NCBI GenBank assembly: GCA_946800325.1
Contig: OX326960.1
Location: 10,266,893-10,330,892 of the forward strand
DNA length: 64,000 nucleotides
Direction: 5' to 3'
Source of the DNA: Luzula sylvatica
Taxonomy: Eukaryota > Streptophyta > Magnoliopsida > Poales > Juncaceae
Shown here: positions 22,140 to 34,288 of the stretch, piece by piece
Layout: every line of letters starts with the position of its first letter
How positions within the stretch are numbered: position 1 is the first letter of the stretch
The notes under the pieces: generated by a model
Databases searched by the model: none
Told to the model about the DNA's origin: nothing
Seen by the model: the letters and a program-made list of their open reading frames with translations, nothing else
Made by a program: the position numbers and the translations under genes

Positions 22140-22929
22140 TCAGGTATTATTATTTCAATTGTTTTTTTATTATATTTAATAGATGAAGGAAATATTGATA
22201 ATAGTTTATGTTGAGTATGTTTTATGTTGAGTATATTTTATGTGAGTATAGTTGTTGTAGTTGTATAGAATGGAATAATATATAGTTTTTATTGATTTTG
22301 AGAAATTAGATTTGTATTAATGTAAAATTGATCATGTTTATGTTACAAAAAAAATTCCTATTCAATTGAATTATAGAAATGTAATATTGGGTTGAGAAAA
22401 AGATAAATAATCATATTCAATTAAAAAAAAAGGTTATTCAATTGAATTGTAGAAATGTAATATAGAGTTGAAAATCATATTTTATATAAATATTAATTAA
22501 GTTTAAATTTGTATTTATTGTAGAATGATAAGACATGACTACAAAAGATAAAGAATGATAAGACACATGACTGCAAAAATAAAAAGATATCATTATTTTT
22601 CAGAAAAAGTGAAGAGTGATAAGACCTTACACTGTGACAAAATACAAGAACCTATTTATGACATAGTGTAAGGTTCAGTAAAGAGGGTATATATTTCACT
22701 TGGTATGGCAGATGTGAATGAGATGATTTAATAGTTTTTTTGGTTCTATTTAAGAGTTGCAAATCATTATTTATTTCTCAATATTGCCTATTTTTTCCTT
22801 CTTGTATTTCTTTTTCTTTTTCCTCTTGATTCATGGCATTAGTAAGTTATGATCTGGAGGACATTACAAATCGATATTTGTTTCGTTACAACATGGCCGG
22901 AATCAAATAGGACCGTTTTTTAAAGGGCG
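22140..22929. other. AT-rich interior of the large MULE; nothing recognised
   Basis: Low-complexity AT-rich DNA with small repeats (GAATGATAAGACA twice, about 22523 and 22549). No coding region. Confidence 0.45.
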
Positions 22930-23175
22930 TTATGTCATTTCATGTTTCCATTTTACTGAATTGGCCAATCGATATTTAAGACTCGAATCCCCATTTATTT
23001 CCACAACATCCCAAATTCCTAATTGAATTGGCCAATTAGTTTTCAGAATCAAATCATACATTTTAGGATTGATTTTGGTGCAATTGTAAACCACATTTAC
23101 CAAATCCTGAAATGAACTCTCGTAAGATAAATTCATTAACATATTTCGATCACCTTCATAACGGGGTATATTATT
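22930..23175 (-). pseudogene. Possible MULE transposase N-terminal fragment
   Basis: The minus strand reads NIPRYEGDRNMLMNLSYE, then a stretch ending in NPKMYDLILKTNWP and LGIWDVVEING. The order (a short beta-type N-terminus, then SYESSFQDLVNVVYN and P-x-MYDL) resembles the N-terminal domain of plant Mutator-like transposases. The rest of the transposase is missing. The fragment lies inside the large MULE near its left TIR. It is a tentative identification from motif shape only. Confidence 0.35.
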
Positions 23176-23382
23176 GGCAACCCTGTTGATATTCCCGTCT
23201 CAATAAATCATGAAGGACGTGCCTTCCATTTCTTCACTGCATTTAGTGTTCATGTCAATTGAGAAACTAAATCAATTCGACATGGCAACCCTAAATGACC
23301 TTAACCCCTAAATAATCTTAATTAAAACTAAATATAATTAACTACTACTATTGCCCCAAATATATTTTACTATTATTCTTTA

Positions 23383-26047
23383 GGGGGGATTTCTCCTATG
23401 TCCCTACAAAAGCACAAAATAACAAATTTGTCCCTACAAAATAGACAATTACATATTTATCCCTTCTAAACTCAATTATTATCATAAATATCCACTTAAA
23501 ATTCATAAATATCAAATTTATCCTTGCCGTTAAGTTTTTTGTTAAACTTCTGTTAAACATATTATTATTTCAATTAAAAAAATTAATTAAATAACAAATA
23601 AAAATAGTAATGACTATATTACCCTTATGTTATAAAACACTTCTTATTCACTAAAATTAAACCAATTGGAGACCATTCCTATTGTTTATCCCTTCTCTTT
23701 CACGAAGACGGTTCATCTTCTTCTTCTTCATCTTCTTCGAACAAGATTTGTTCTTTCGAGCAGGGCGCTGGTGACGAACTGGCGACGAAGCTTGGCTCTT
23801 TGGCAGCGAAGCAAAGATCTTTTCTCTTCTTTCTCTTCTGTCTGTCTCTAGGATTTAAAGCAACGAAGCTTGGCTCGCTGGCGACGAACTGGCGACTAAC
23901 TGGCGACGAAGCTTGGCTCTTTGGCAGCGAAGCAAAGACTTTTCTCTTCTTTCTCTTCTGTCTGTCTCTAGGATTTAAAGCAACGAAGCTTAGCTCGCTG
24001 GCGACGAAGTAAGGGCTTTGCTGCTGGATTTGTTCTCACTTATCAAGGCTTTGCTGCTGGCGAGATAAGGTAATCTCTTCCTCTTCCTCTTCTTTCTGTT
24101 CATCACTTTCAAGCTTTTCTCTCATCTTTGATAATATTTTTTCCCTTTTATTTTCTTCTCCACAATAAAATAAATTTCAATTGTAGCAAAATCATGAATT
24201 GTGAGATGAATTTGGAGGTTGCGGAAACTCAGAATGTTAGCATTTAAGATTGCGACAAAACTATTTGGGGGAATATGACCGAATCGTCCCAATATCGAGT
24301 ATGTGATTTTTGTGTCTCTTTTCTTCTCTTTTTTGTGTACTGATCTTTCATTTATGAATTTATGAGATGTTAATTTTGTTTTTTTCAGCCAATATTCTTG
24401 CAATAGTAGTTATAATAGTGGAAGTGGTGACGAGATTTCGACGCATGAAGAGGAAACATATGCATATTCGAAAGAACTTGTAAAAATCTTCCTATTGAAA
24501 GTACATTGGAAGCTTCGAGTTCATTGCAAATTTCGAATAGGAAAAGGTGGAAATCCTCCTAGGGGGCGAGGAAAGAAGAAAGCTCGGCCACCGGTTCAAT
24601 ACCAAATGATAATGGAGGAAAATATTTAAGTAGGAATTTATGTGATTTTAATTTAAGAATTATTTCGTTATGTTGTTTTGGTGAATTCGTGTTATTTTGT
24701 TATGTTATTTTGGATTCATGTTATTTTGTTATGAATTTTGACATATTGTTTTCATATATGATGGACTTACTCATGACAATTTTGATATGTTAGTATTGAC
24801 AGAATTTAAGGAAAATTAACTATTCATGCAAACATGACTCGAATTAAAATACATATCAATTACAAACAACTTTCAAGGAAAAATTAACTATTTTGACAGA
24901 ATTTAATATGATTATCTACGATTACAAATTAACTTGATACCGACTCGAAACATGACTCGAACAAACATGACTCGAACATTTACAAACTTACAACATAATT
25001 ACAAACAAACATGACTCGAACATACAACATAATTACAAACAAACATGACTCGAAACATTTACAAATTCACAATATAATTACAACATAATTACAAATTTAC
25101 AACATAACAACATGACTCGAACATTTACAAACTTATAACATAATTACAAACAAACATGACTCGCAATACCCGTCGCCAGGTTGTCACCAGGTCACCCCTC
25201 CTGTTCCTAAAATTTGCAATCACAAAACCGACCGAGAAATCCATGAGAAATCTGCTGGGGAAGAGAAAGGAATGGTGATACCTGAGGATTTGCAACAACT
25301 CGTACGCTCTCATCTTCAATTTTTCACATTAAACCTTGTATAATTTGAATCGCAAACCAAGTAAATTGCGCACTCTTTCTCTTCATTCAGGTACCAGAGG
25401 AGCCATCGCTAGCGGCAAACCGGAGCATCACTGCAATACCAAATTACCAATTTCACAGATAATTCCCAAATTACCAAGTTCACAGATAATTTGTTTTGTT
25501 CCGAAATTACCAATTACCTGAGCATCACTGCAATACCAGAGCCACTCGTCGCCATCTCGCCGGAGCCATCGCTAGCGGCAAACCGGAGCCACTCGTCGCC
25601 ATCTCGCCAGTGATCTTCACGCATCGCCACATCGCCAGACTTCTCCACCCGTCGCCCTACCGTCAGTGGTCTTCATGCGTCACCATGTCGCCGGTGAACT
25701 TCACGTGTCGCTCTTCTTTTCTTATCGCCATTATCGCCTGCTCTTTGAAGAAGAGATGGAGGAGATGTTTGGGGTCGGAATCAGATAACCTAGGTTTAGG
25801 TTAGGTTCTTGGGTTAATGGGTAGGATTGTTTTCAATGGATATGGATAGCATTAGTTTCTTATCGGGTTAATGGAATCAAGGGAAAATTAGTCAATAAAA
25901 AAAAATTCTGTTAAATTTAACATGTCTGTTAAATTTTGATGGATTTGAAATAACTTTTGTTTAGAAGGGATAAATATGTAATTCTCTATTTTGTAGGGAT
26001 AAATTTGTTATTTTGAACTTTTGTAGGGACATAGGAGAAATTTCCCC
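23383..26047. mobile_element. MULE-like element, 2665 bp, with 9-bp TSD
   Basis: Ends GGGGGGATTTCTCCTATGTC and GACATAGGAGAAATTTCCCC; the inverted similarity reaches about 170 bp inward. Perfect 9-bp duplication TATTCTTTA at 23374-23382 and 26048-26056. No transposase seen. The inside is GC-richer and partly gene-like: a direct duplication with GGATTTAAAGCAACGAAGCT (23850 and 23970), a spliced-looking frame near 24395-24628 ending ARPPVQYQMIMEENI, and a repeat zone at 24920-25160. It could be a Pack-MULE carrying fragments of host sequence; the donor is not recognised. Confidence 0.85.
24920..25160. repeat. AACATGACTCGAAC tandem repeat zone
   Basis: Irregular tandem copies of AACATGACTCGAACATTTAC and ACAACATAATTACAAACA units inside the 2.7-kb MULE. 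Confidence 0.8.
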
Positions 26048-26148
26048 TATTCTTTATCAGTAGATTATGTATTTTATTCGTCATATTTACTTCAAAAATT
26101 TTGTCAAATTTACCAACCCCCTTGTTTTGGACTCATCTTTATGCAATT

Positions 26149-26895
26149 TCCTCATGCCACATCATCACAATTATTTCAACCATTAGATTATGATATGTGG
26201 CAACATATGAACCATGGATTAACTTTTGATTTTGTGTGATTATGTTTTATTTGTAGACCTTTATGTGTCCCTTATTTTACACATATTTTTAAGCAATTTT
26301 AGAAGGCCACATCATCTTACACTGATGATGTGTCAAAATATTATTCGTTAGGTTCATGTTAGACCAATTGTATTTGATTTTGAATTTTTTTCACAATATG
26401 TTTCATGATCAATTCTGAATAGAAATAGAATGTGAAGAGTTTAAATATCTAACATTAATAAATTAATATATAATATCATAAAACATACATAAAATATTGT
26501 TAGTATTTTTCATAATATAATTCCTCTTGCCACATCATCACAATTATTTCTACCATTAGATTATGATATGTGGCAACATATGAACCATGGATTAACTTTT
26601 GATTTTGTGTGATTATGTTTTATTTGTAGACCTTTATGTGTCCCTTATTTTACACATATTTTTAAGCAATTTTAGAAGGCCACATCATCTTACACTGATG
26701 ATGTGTCAAAATATTATTCGTTAGGTTCATGTTAGACCAATTGTATTTGATTTTGAATTTTTTCACAATATGTTGCATGATCAATTGTGAATAGAAATAG
26801 AATGTGAAGAGTTTAAATATCTAACATTAATAAATTAATATATAATATCATAAAACATACATAAAATATTGTTAGTATTTTTCATAATATAATTA
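26149..26895. repeat. Direct tandem duplication of about 374 bp
   Basis: 26149-26520 and 26523-26895 are nearly identical; both begin CCTCWTGCCACATCATCACA and end TTTTTCATAATATAATT. The few differences suggest a recent duplication. It lies between the 2.7-kb MULE and a Helitron 3' end and may be part of that Helitron. Confidence 0.9.
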
Positions 26896-27542
26896 AAAAT
26901 ATTAAGAAATATATTCACTTGAATTTTATCTTTCCATATTATCATATATTCAATATTTTTCTCTAACTTAAAATTATGAAAACAATTATGTAACAAAATA
27001 TGTAAAAATAAATATAATTACATTAATGACTTGTAAGCCTAATTATTATTATTTTTAAAACTATAATTGAAAAAAATTATATTTATATTTTTACTTAAAA
27101 CAATTTCATGTTAATCTTTAAAAAAATTAATAAAAATGAAAGATATTTATTTACTAAACACAAATAATTTCTTTAGCTTATATAATATTTTTCAATAATA
27201 AACATGAAACATAAAATTTGTCAAACACAAATAATTTTTTTGAACTTTTATAATGTTATTATTCTTATTTTTTAGATATGAAAATTTAAAATATCATATG
27301 GTTTTGTTTTATTTATTTCCACCCATGTTATTTTATTATATTATAGTGACATTTATTATTTTTTGTATGTGTTGTATTAAAGTACTAAATAAATATTTCG
27401 CATTGTGTCAGATTCAAAAATAGTACAATAATTTTGTCATCATCAAACTTCCTTAATCAATATGATTTTTATTTTCACAAATTTGATCCCGAGAAATCAT
27501 AACTATATATTATGTGTATGGCAAAACAAATGAAACAAAACC

Positions 27543-27568
27543 GTCGCGAAGCGCGGGTAATCTCCTAG
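27543..27568 (+). mobile_element. Helitron 3' terminus
   Basis: CGTCGCGAAGCGCGGGTAAT carries a short GC-rich hairpin (CGCG-AAG-CGCG), and the sequence ends CTCCTAG followed by T. A subterminal hairpin about ten bases before a CTRR end next to T is the Helitron hallmark, and this exact style is common in plant non-autonomous Helitrons. The 5' TC end was not located, so the length is unknown; no Rep/helicase frame is nearby. Confidence 0.82.
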
Positions 27569-28146
27569 TTTTTTATTAATAATTCATATAGTCATTTTTT
27601 TAAAGTTATACAAATTATTATTTTAATATACGAATTATTAAAAAATTATTTCAATATAAAATATATTCTAAAAAAAATAAAATTATTAAGATATATTCTA
27701 AAAAATTTGTTCTAAATTAATTGAGAATTATGAATTTAATATACAAATTATTATTATAAAATTAATTGAGAATTATTATTTCAACTCAATTAGGTAAGAA
27801 TTATTATAAAATATATTCTAAAAAAATATAATTATTATTTTAATATACAAATTACTATAAAATTACTTCAATAAAATTTCTTATTTACTACTACTATTGC
27901 TCCTACATTATGAAACATACTAATTTAAACCTAAACCAGTCAAGAATTTACATAATATAGAAACCTAATTTCTAAACGCTCATTTCTAAACCAAATATAT
28001 TCATAAACATACTATTATTTAAAACACTAATTTTTAAACCCAAATTTGTACACCCTAATTTTTAACCTATTTTTTATACCTAATTTTTTAAACCCTAATT
28101 TAAACCGAATTTAACACCTATTTAGGCCTAATTTTTAACCCTAGTT
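27569..28146. other. AT-rich DNA between Helitron end and LINE; nothing recognised
   Basis: Poly-A/T-rich sequence with loose AACCCTAATTT-like units at 28020-28140. No gene or terminal repeats. Confidence 0.45.
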
Positions 28147-31100
28147 TTTTTGAATGAGCATGCAAAGTGCTCGGATTGTATTAATAAAAAGATATTTACA
28201 TGAGTCAGAAAAGTGGTTAGATCTATTGGAACGTACGGGTTAGTGATCCTAACCTGCGCACGCCCTTCTAACAGTTAGATATCAAGCTAGTGGCGTCTTG
28301 TTTGATGAAGTCCAGAGTTAAGTCTTATCGGGTGGAGTTTTCCGTTGAAGATGAAGTTGTTCCTTCGTTTCCAAATATTCCATATGGCAGCTAGGAAGAA
28401 ACAGTCCCAAATTGTCTTTAGATGTTGTTGAAGAAGTAGCCGGTTTTTTTGCCTTTTTGTCAGAACCCAATGAGTGATGAGTTGTGGTCGATCCGAATGT
28501 TGAAAAAGGGACCCATGTTGGTCCAGATCCTTTTTGAGAAAGGACATGAGAGGAATAAATGAGATGCGGTTTCCATTTGACCTGTTCGGCAGTGTTGACA
28601 AGCCAGATTGGAAGGCCATCCCCTTTTGGATAAGTTATCCGATGTGAGAATTCGATCTTGGAATGCCAACCAGGTGAAGAACTTAATTTTGGGAGGGCAT
28701 TTAATTTTCCAGAGTTTGTTGTTCGATTTGACGATGATTCCGGGATTTCTCCAGATGTTATAAGCTGAGGAGACATAGAAAGTTCGATCGGATGTCCAAC
28801 GCCACGTCATGGGTTGTGTTGTCATATTGGATTGTACCGTGGAGGTTTTATAGAAGTTGTAGAGTTTTCCTAAGTCCTTGAGAAAGAAAGAGGTTTTGTT
28901 TGGGCTGATAGTAGTTATATCCCGTGGGTGGGAGATATTGAGTAGGTCTTTGAGTGGAGAAGCCCAAAGCCCGTTTGGGTTGTGTTCAATGGTCCACAAC
29001 TATTTTAAGAGAAGACAATTGTTTTGTGTTTGTAGGTGTGTAACGCCTAGGCCCCCATTTTTCTTCGGAAGGCAAACTTTTTGGAGACAATGCCCCCAAG
29101 ACATGTATCTTTACCTTTCCAAAGGAAACTTTTGACCAACCTGTCAATATTTTGTAACACCCATTCGGTAGTTGCATTGCTTGCATGTAGTGTAACAGTG
29201 GGCCTTGGAGAACCGATTTAATTAGGGTGAGGAGACCCCCTAGTGATAGGAGTTTGTCGTGCCAAGAGGCGATTTTTGTTGGATCTTAGTTAGGAGAGGT
29301 AGGAAGGTGATGCGCTTAGGTTTCCTTATATATAGAGAGAGTCCTAGGTAAGTGATTGGAAGAGATTTTCTTTGGCATGTATGCATTGGATGTGGTCATT
29401 TAGCGTGTCTGGAATAGTAATGGGGACGTAGTTTGATTTGGTCCAGTTTATTTCTATGTCCGACATGGATGAGAAGATTTTTAGTGCGAAAGATATGAAT
29501 TTGAGAGATTGCGGATTAGCTTCTAGGAATATGAGTGTGTCATCGACAAATTGTAGGGCTTTTGGTGCTATGGTCATAGCAGAAGGCATGATTTTTTGTA
29601 AGTTCCTTAGGATTGGTTGTAATGCATCAACCAAGAGATTGAAGAGGAAAGGTGATAATGGGTCGCCTTGGCGGAGGTCCCGTTGATGAGTAAAGGAGGG
29701 ACCTATAGAGCCATTTATTTTGATGGAAGAGGAAGAAGAAGATAGGATGTTGAGGATCGAACCAATCCATTTGTTTTGGAAGCCCCTAATGGCGAGTATG
29801 TTTTTAAGAAAAGACCAAGATATATTGTCAAAAGCTTTTTGAAATCAATCTTGAGCATGATTGTCAGAATTTTCCTTTCATGAAAGAGGGTAAGTGTTTC
29901 TCTCGCAACTAGATATCTTTCCATGATGGAGCGTCCTTTGATAAAAGCGGTTTGAGTTGAATCTATGAGATCCGGGATGAAAGGTTGTAGCCTTAGTGTT
30001 AGTGTTTTGGATAGGAGTTTGGAAAAAGTCGTAATGATGCTTACATAACGGAAGTCCTCTAGTGAGTTTGGAAAAAGTCAATAGTTGCATTCTCGAAATG
30101 ATGGAGAAGCCTCATAATCTCCTCTTTGAGGATATCCCGATAGACTTGTATAAATTCAACGGGGACTCCATCCGGTCCCGAGGATTTCCCCTTAGCTAGT
30201 TCGTTTACCACTTTTGAGATTTCTACTACGCTTATTGGTTTGATGAGTGATGAGAGGTCCAAAGAAGAATAAGGGGGGTAGAGTATTGACAAGTCGTATG
30301 AGATTTGTGAGTTGTGCGGGATTCCTAGAATTTGCTTGTACATCCTAGTGAAAAGAAAAAGGATTTCTTGAGTAGAGTTAAAAGTGGAGTTTTCATGGAT
30401 GATGGAGCTAATGAAGCTTGATTGTTGCTTTGAACTTGCGATGGCGTGGAAGTACTTAATATTTTGATCCCCAAGCTTGGGCCATGCACAAGTGGATCTT
30501 TGCTTCCATTTTTCCTCTTGTAGAGAGGCTAGTGAGAATGCTTGCTCTCTTGCTTTGATTTGTAATGAAAACTCATCATGTGATAAGGTCCTATGTTCCT
30601 CCGTTTTGTCTAGTCGTTGGATCGTGTACTTGGCCGATTCTAGAGACTCATTGATTTTTGAGAACTTTTCGGAGGCCCATTTCCTTAGAGCTTTTTTTGT
30701 AGAAAAAACTTTAGCTTGATAGGAGATAGCAATTGAATTGCCCTTGTAAGAGGAGTTCCAATTGTTTAAGACAATTTGACGGGCTTGTTCGAATTTCAAC
30801 CAATATGTTTCGATTTTGGAATAGTTGGAGGATGTGCTATTATTATTAAAAATAAAAAGGACGAGGGGTGTGTGGTCCGAGGCCGGATTTGGTAGGTCCT
30901 TGAGGGTGGAGATAAATTTCAAAGTTTGGTAGTGGGGGAAGAGGAAGGACCTATCCAAGTTGGAGTGACTCAGGGAGGGTCGTTTTGTTGACCATGTAAA
31001 GTTTCTTCCCGTTAAGGGAGGTTTTATTAAGTTATTTATATTTATAAAGTTATTGAAGAGTGCAATGGAAGATATCTTTGTGGTTAGTGATGTGGAATCC

Positions 31101-31410
31101 TCGGATGATCGTAGAAGATTAAAATCACCCACAATAATCCATGGAACGTTGATGTCATTATTTAAAGATGTTAATTTATTTAAGAAAGAGGCCTTCAAGT
31201 GTTGGTCATTCGGGCCATAGATGTTAGTTATTTTGAAAGAAAACCCATCGTAGTTAGTGAGGAAAACCGATATGGAGTAGTTGTTTGTCAGTAAAGGAAA
31301 TACAGTTATAAATCAACTAGAAGATTGTACACGTTAGGATACATAAACGTACGCGTTCGTCGAAACGATTGAGTGCAAAATAAGATTATGTAAAACTGAC
31401 ATTTATTGTA

Positions 31411-31630
31411 CAGTGCGTCATGACGGACCATATGGTCCGTCGTGACGCAACAATGATGTAGAGTACAATCGTAGAGTATAGCGTCATGATAGGATGATCC
31501 AGCGTCATGATGGACTTGCGTCATGACGGACAGTATGGTCCGTCACGACGGAAGTAAAGAGAAATGGCTGTATCAGTAGATTTGATACGTCCGTCATGAC
31601 GGACCATGTTGCGTCATGACGGACTGTAGT
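31411..31630. repeat. Palindrome array, TCCGTCATGACGGA type (outer LTR)
   Basis: About eight units of TCCGTCATGACGGA or TGCGTCATGACG variants, in pairs joined by short linkers. One pair (31414-31449) forms a 36-bp near-perfect palindrome with CCATATGG at its centre. The array sits in the LTR upstream of the TATA-like box near 31690. Confidence 0.9.
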
Positions 31631-32133
31631 CCGAATTATGGATTAGCAGTTTTTCTTGATACACATTAATCCTCCATTCATTGTGGTGTTAATATAAGAT
31701 ATTCTCACCTGATCTTTCTCTCTCTAAGGTTGATTCCAGATCTGTGGTATTGAGAAAAGAGCTTGTGATACAAGTAAAAGAGATAATTCACCATTGGAGA
31801 TTATGTGAATTATCAAGCAAGTATACGGCAATTTGCTAGGGGAATTGCGCGTAACCGAGAGACGAAGCTCGCGGTGAATACGAGTAGAGAGATCTCAACT
31901 GAGATCTTTCTTTGTGATCAAACGAGAGCGAGTTCGAGGAAGATCGACGGATAACCGGAAGCTATCCGGTTGTATTCGACAAAAGCAAGCTTCATCGACG
32001 GTGTCGAATCGTGCGGGTGTGGGACACACGTGTTACCGAGGATCAGAGCAGCAAGAAGAGCAACTACGAACGCGTCAACCCTTCTCCGTGATCAATTTCA
32101 CGTGGTATGACGCTCTATAATAGTTATAGTAGT

Positions 32134-33093
32134 TGTTGGGTATCGATGTCGCTGCCGAGCCCTGCACATCGGATTGAGAGGGCCGGTCCGACCCGATCCC
32201 GAGGACCACATCACCGATCCGAGGGTACGAATCATAACATGCAACTACGAATATATCTCTTATATATAGAGAATAATACCGCGTGAAATTGATCACGGAG
32301 ACGGGTTGTTCACTTAGTTGTTGCTTGTTTGCTTCAATCCGGTAACACGCACGTCCCACGCCCGCGCGATTCGACACCTTACTTGAAGCTCCGATTTGTC
32401 GAATACAACCGGATCTCTATCCGATTTGGCCTTCGATCTTGCTCGATCTTGCTCCCGTTAGATCACAGCAAAGGTTTCAGTTGAAACCCCTCTACTCATA
32501 TCCACCGCGAGATTCCCGTAAACTTGCTCAAGATTCAATCTTTTCTCTCTTTCTCTAACTTGTCTCACAAGTCTCAAATGGCTTTAGAATCATTCAGAGA
32601 GGGAGGAATGACAGCTCCAATATCTTATATTAATCCTGCCATTAATTAGAGAATTAATGAGTATTTTAAGAAAAATTGCTAATCCACAATTTGGATCACC
32701 GTCCGCCATGACACACATATCACGATTACTGATATAGCCATTATCTTCATGCTTCGTCATGAAAGATCATAATGTCCGTCATGACGCATATCAGTCATGA
32801 TGGAGAACTAGCCCGTCATGACGCTATACTCACAGATTGGTACACAGAAATCCTTTTGGTCCGTCATGACGGACCAACCAGTCCATCACGAGGGACTGTG
32901 TATTATCTGTGTAATCTGTCAGAAAAACTACTCTGGTCCGTCACGGCGGACCACCAGTCCGTCATGACGGACTATGTGTTTTCTGTCAGATTTGCATAAT
33001 CTTATTATGCATCCAATCATTTCGATGAACGCGTACGTTCATCTATTCTCATGTGTACAATCTACTAGTTGATCTATAATTGTATTTCCTTCG
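32134..33093 (-). mobile_element. Inner solo LTR, opposite orientation, TSD GTAGT
   Basis: 960-bp LTR of the same family as the outer one, on the minus strand: plus-strand left end TGTTGGGTATCGATG, right end TGTATTTCCTTCG. Perfect 5-bp duplication GTAGT at 32129-32133 and 33094-33098. It inserted into its own relative, leaving two LTRs in head-on order. Its palindrome array lies at about 32702-32972. Confidence 0.92.
32702..32972. repeat. Palindrome array, TCCGTCATGACGGA type (inner LTR)
   Basis: Units at about 32702, 32776, 32814, 32863, 32882, 32939 and 32958, again partly paired about 20 bp apart (GGTCCGTCATGACGGACC plus a decayed unit; GGTCCGTCACGGCGGACC plus GTCCGTCATGACGGAC). Same family and same position within the LTR as the outer array. 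Confidence 0.88.
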
Positions 33094-34288
33094 GTAGTTA
33101 CATATTATATTCGTACTCTCGTGTTGGCGACGTGGTCCTCGGGATCGGCACGGACCGGGCTCATCATTCCGCTGCGCTGGGCTCGGTAGCGATGCCGATA
33201 CCCAACAATTAGGGTTTTGGAGTATGAGAATTGGTTGGACCAAGCCATAATTAGTCCGCCCTTTGAACCATTGGCGTTCTGGTTGTGGTAGTTCGGGTAT
33301 CTGGGAGAACAAATCCTTTTTAGATAAAAAATGGTAGTATTGCACCATTTGTTTCTTGTAAGTACATAATATTACCTAAAGATTGTTTAAGAGAGTCCTT
33401 AATGACATCACATTTGTCTTTAGAACCTAAAGCACGGACGCTCCAAAACGTTACATAAATATTTTTAATCGAAATAATAACTTAAAAAATACTTCTAAGA
33501 AAGCAAGAAATAGATAAAAAGATTGAAACATCCTTGTTTGTTATGCCCTCTAGGCTAGATTAGTTCCTCGGACGAGCCGTAGTCCAGGAGCTCTTCGTCC
33601 TCCTTGGTAGCCTTATCCTTGTCTAAATCTGCAAGAGTGGATTTGTGATTAGAATTTAGGGAGATTGGATAAAGGTCCTTTATGGTTGCTTTGTGTTTAT
33701 TTTAGATTGAATTTTGATCTCAGCCAGTGTCATGTTGAGATCCGATTCCTGTGGGACCGGGTCATGTGTCGAAACCGGGACCGATTCCTCGAGTGTGGTT
33801 GGGGGATTGAAAAGTTCATGTGGAGAGTCTTGCTGTCTCTTGCAGGCCTATACAAATCAAAATTTGATAAATTTCATCTTGTGTAAGTGGCTTTGAGTTT
33901 AGTTGATCTTCATGTACTAATTTGATTATAGAAGAAGCTTTTTTATTATGATGAATTTTTTACGGTTTGTAATGCTATCCTTTGGAAAATCGGGTGCGTT
34001 TTTAGATGGGCCTTTTAAAGCGGCCTTTGGCTTGCCTTCAGCCTTGAGTTCTTTATTATGGATGTCCTTTTAGCTAATTTTTATTTAAGACCTTTGGATC
34101 CCTTAACCAAACAGGTGGGCCGGCTGTATGATGGGTTTTTAGATGGGTCTTTTAATTTCTTTTTAAAATTGTGTGCCTTCTGGAGTCTTTTAAGGGTGGG
34201 TCTCATTAAAGAGATTTTTTTTGTGAATCAGCATGCACATGAGGAGGCAAAACCTGATTTGAATTTGAAAGAATAGCAAGATGTAGAG

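Larger units (their letters stand above)
31292..33207 (+). mobile_element. Outer solo LTR inside the LINE, split by a second LTR
   Basis: Plus-strand LTR beginning TAAAGGAAATACAG (decayed TGAAGG) and ending GATACCCAACA. The parts are 31292-32133 and 33094-33207, which together match the inner LTR end to end. The flanks GTCAG and ATTAG match weakly as a 5-bp duplication. It has a palindrome array (31411-31630), then a TATA-like TAATATAAGATA near 31690. It separates the two halves of the LINE endonuclease. Confidence 0.85.
28147..34288 (-). mobile_element. LINE (L1-type non-LTR retrotransposon), decayed
   Basis: Read on the minus strand. The endonuclease begins near 33460 (VTFWSVRALGSKDKC, compare WNVRGLG of plant L1 endonucleases) and continues after the LTR insertion with ITNIYGPNDQHLKASFLN and IIVGDFNLLRS. 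Reverse transcriptase follows (KGKSSGPDGVPVEFIQ near 30170; FVDD for the usual FADD near 29555). The zf-RVT domain is at 28460-29000 (KIKFFTWLAFQDRILT, CQHC..TETASHLFLSCPFS type). The 3' end has TTAATACAATCCGAGCAC and a short poly-A (poly-T at 28148-28153). Possible ORF1 remnants lie at 33560-34280 (EDEELLDYGSSEELI-stop). Several frameshifts, so inactive. Confidence 0.88.

Noticed and set aside
31306..31524. 72-aa frame in the outer LTR
   Set aside because: It runs through the palindrome array and has no counterpart in the inner LTR.
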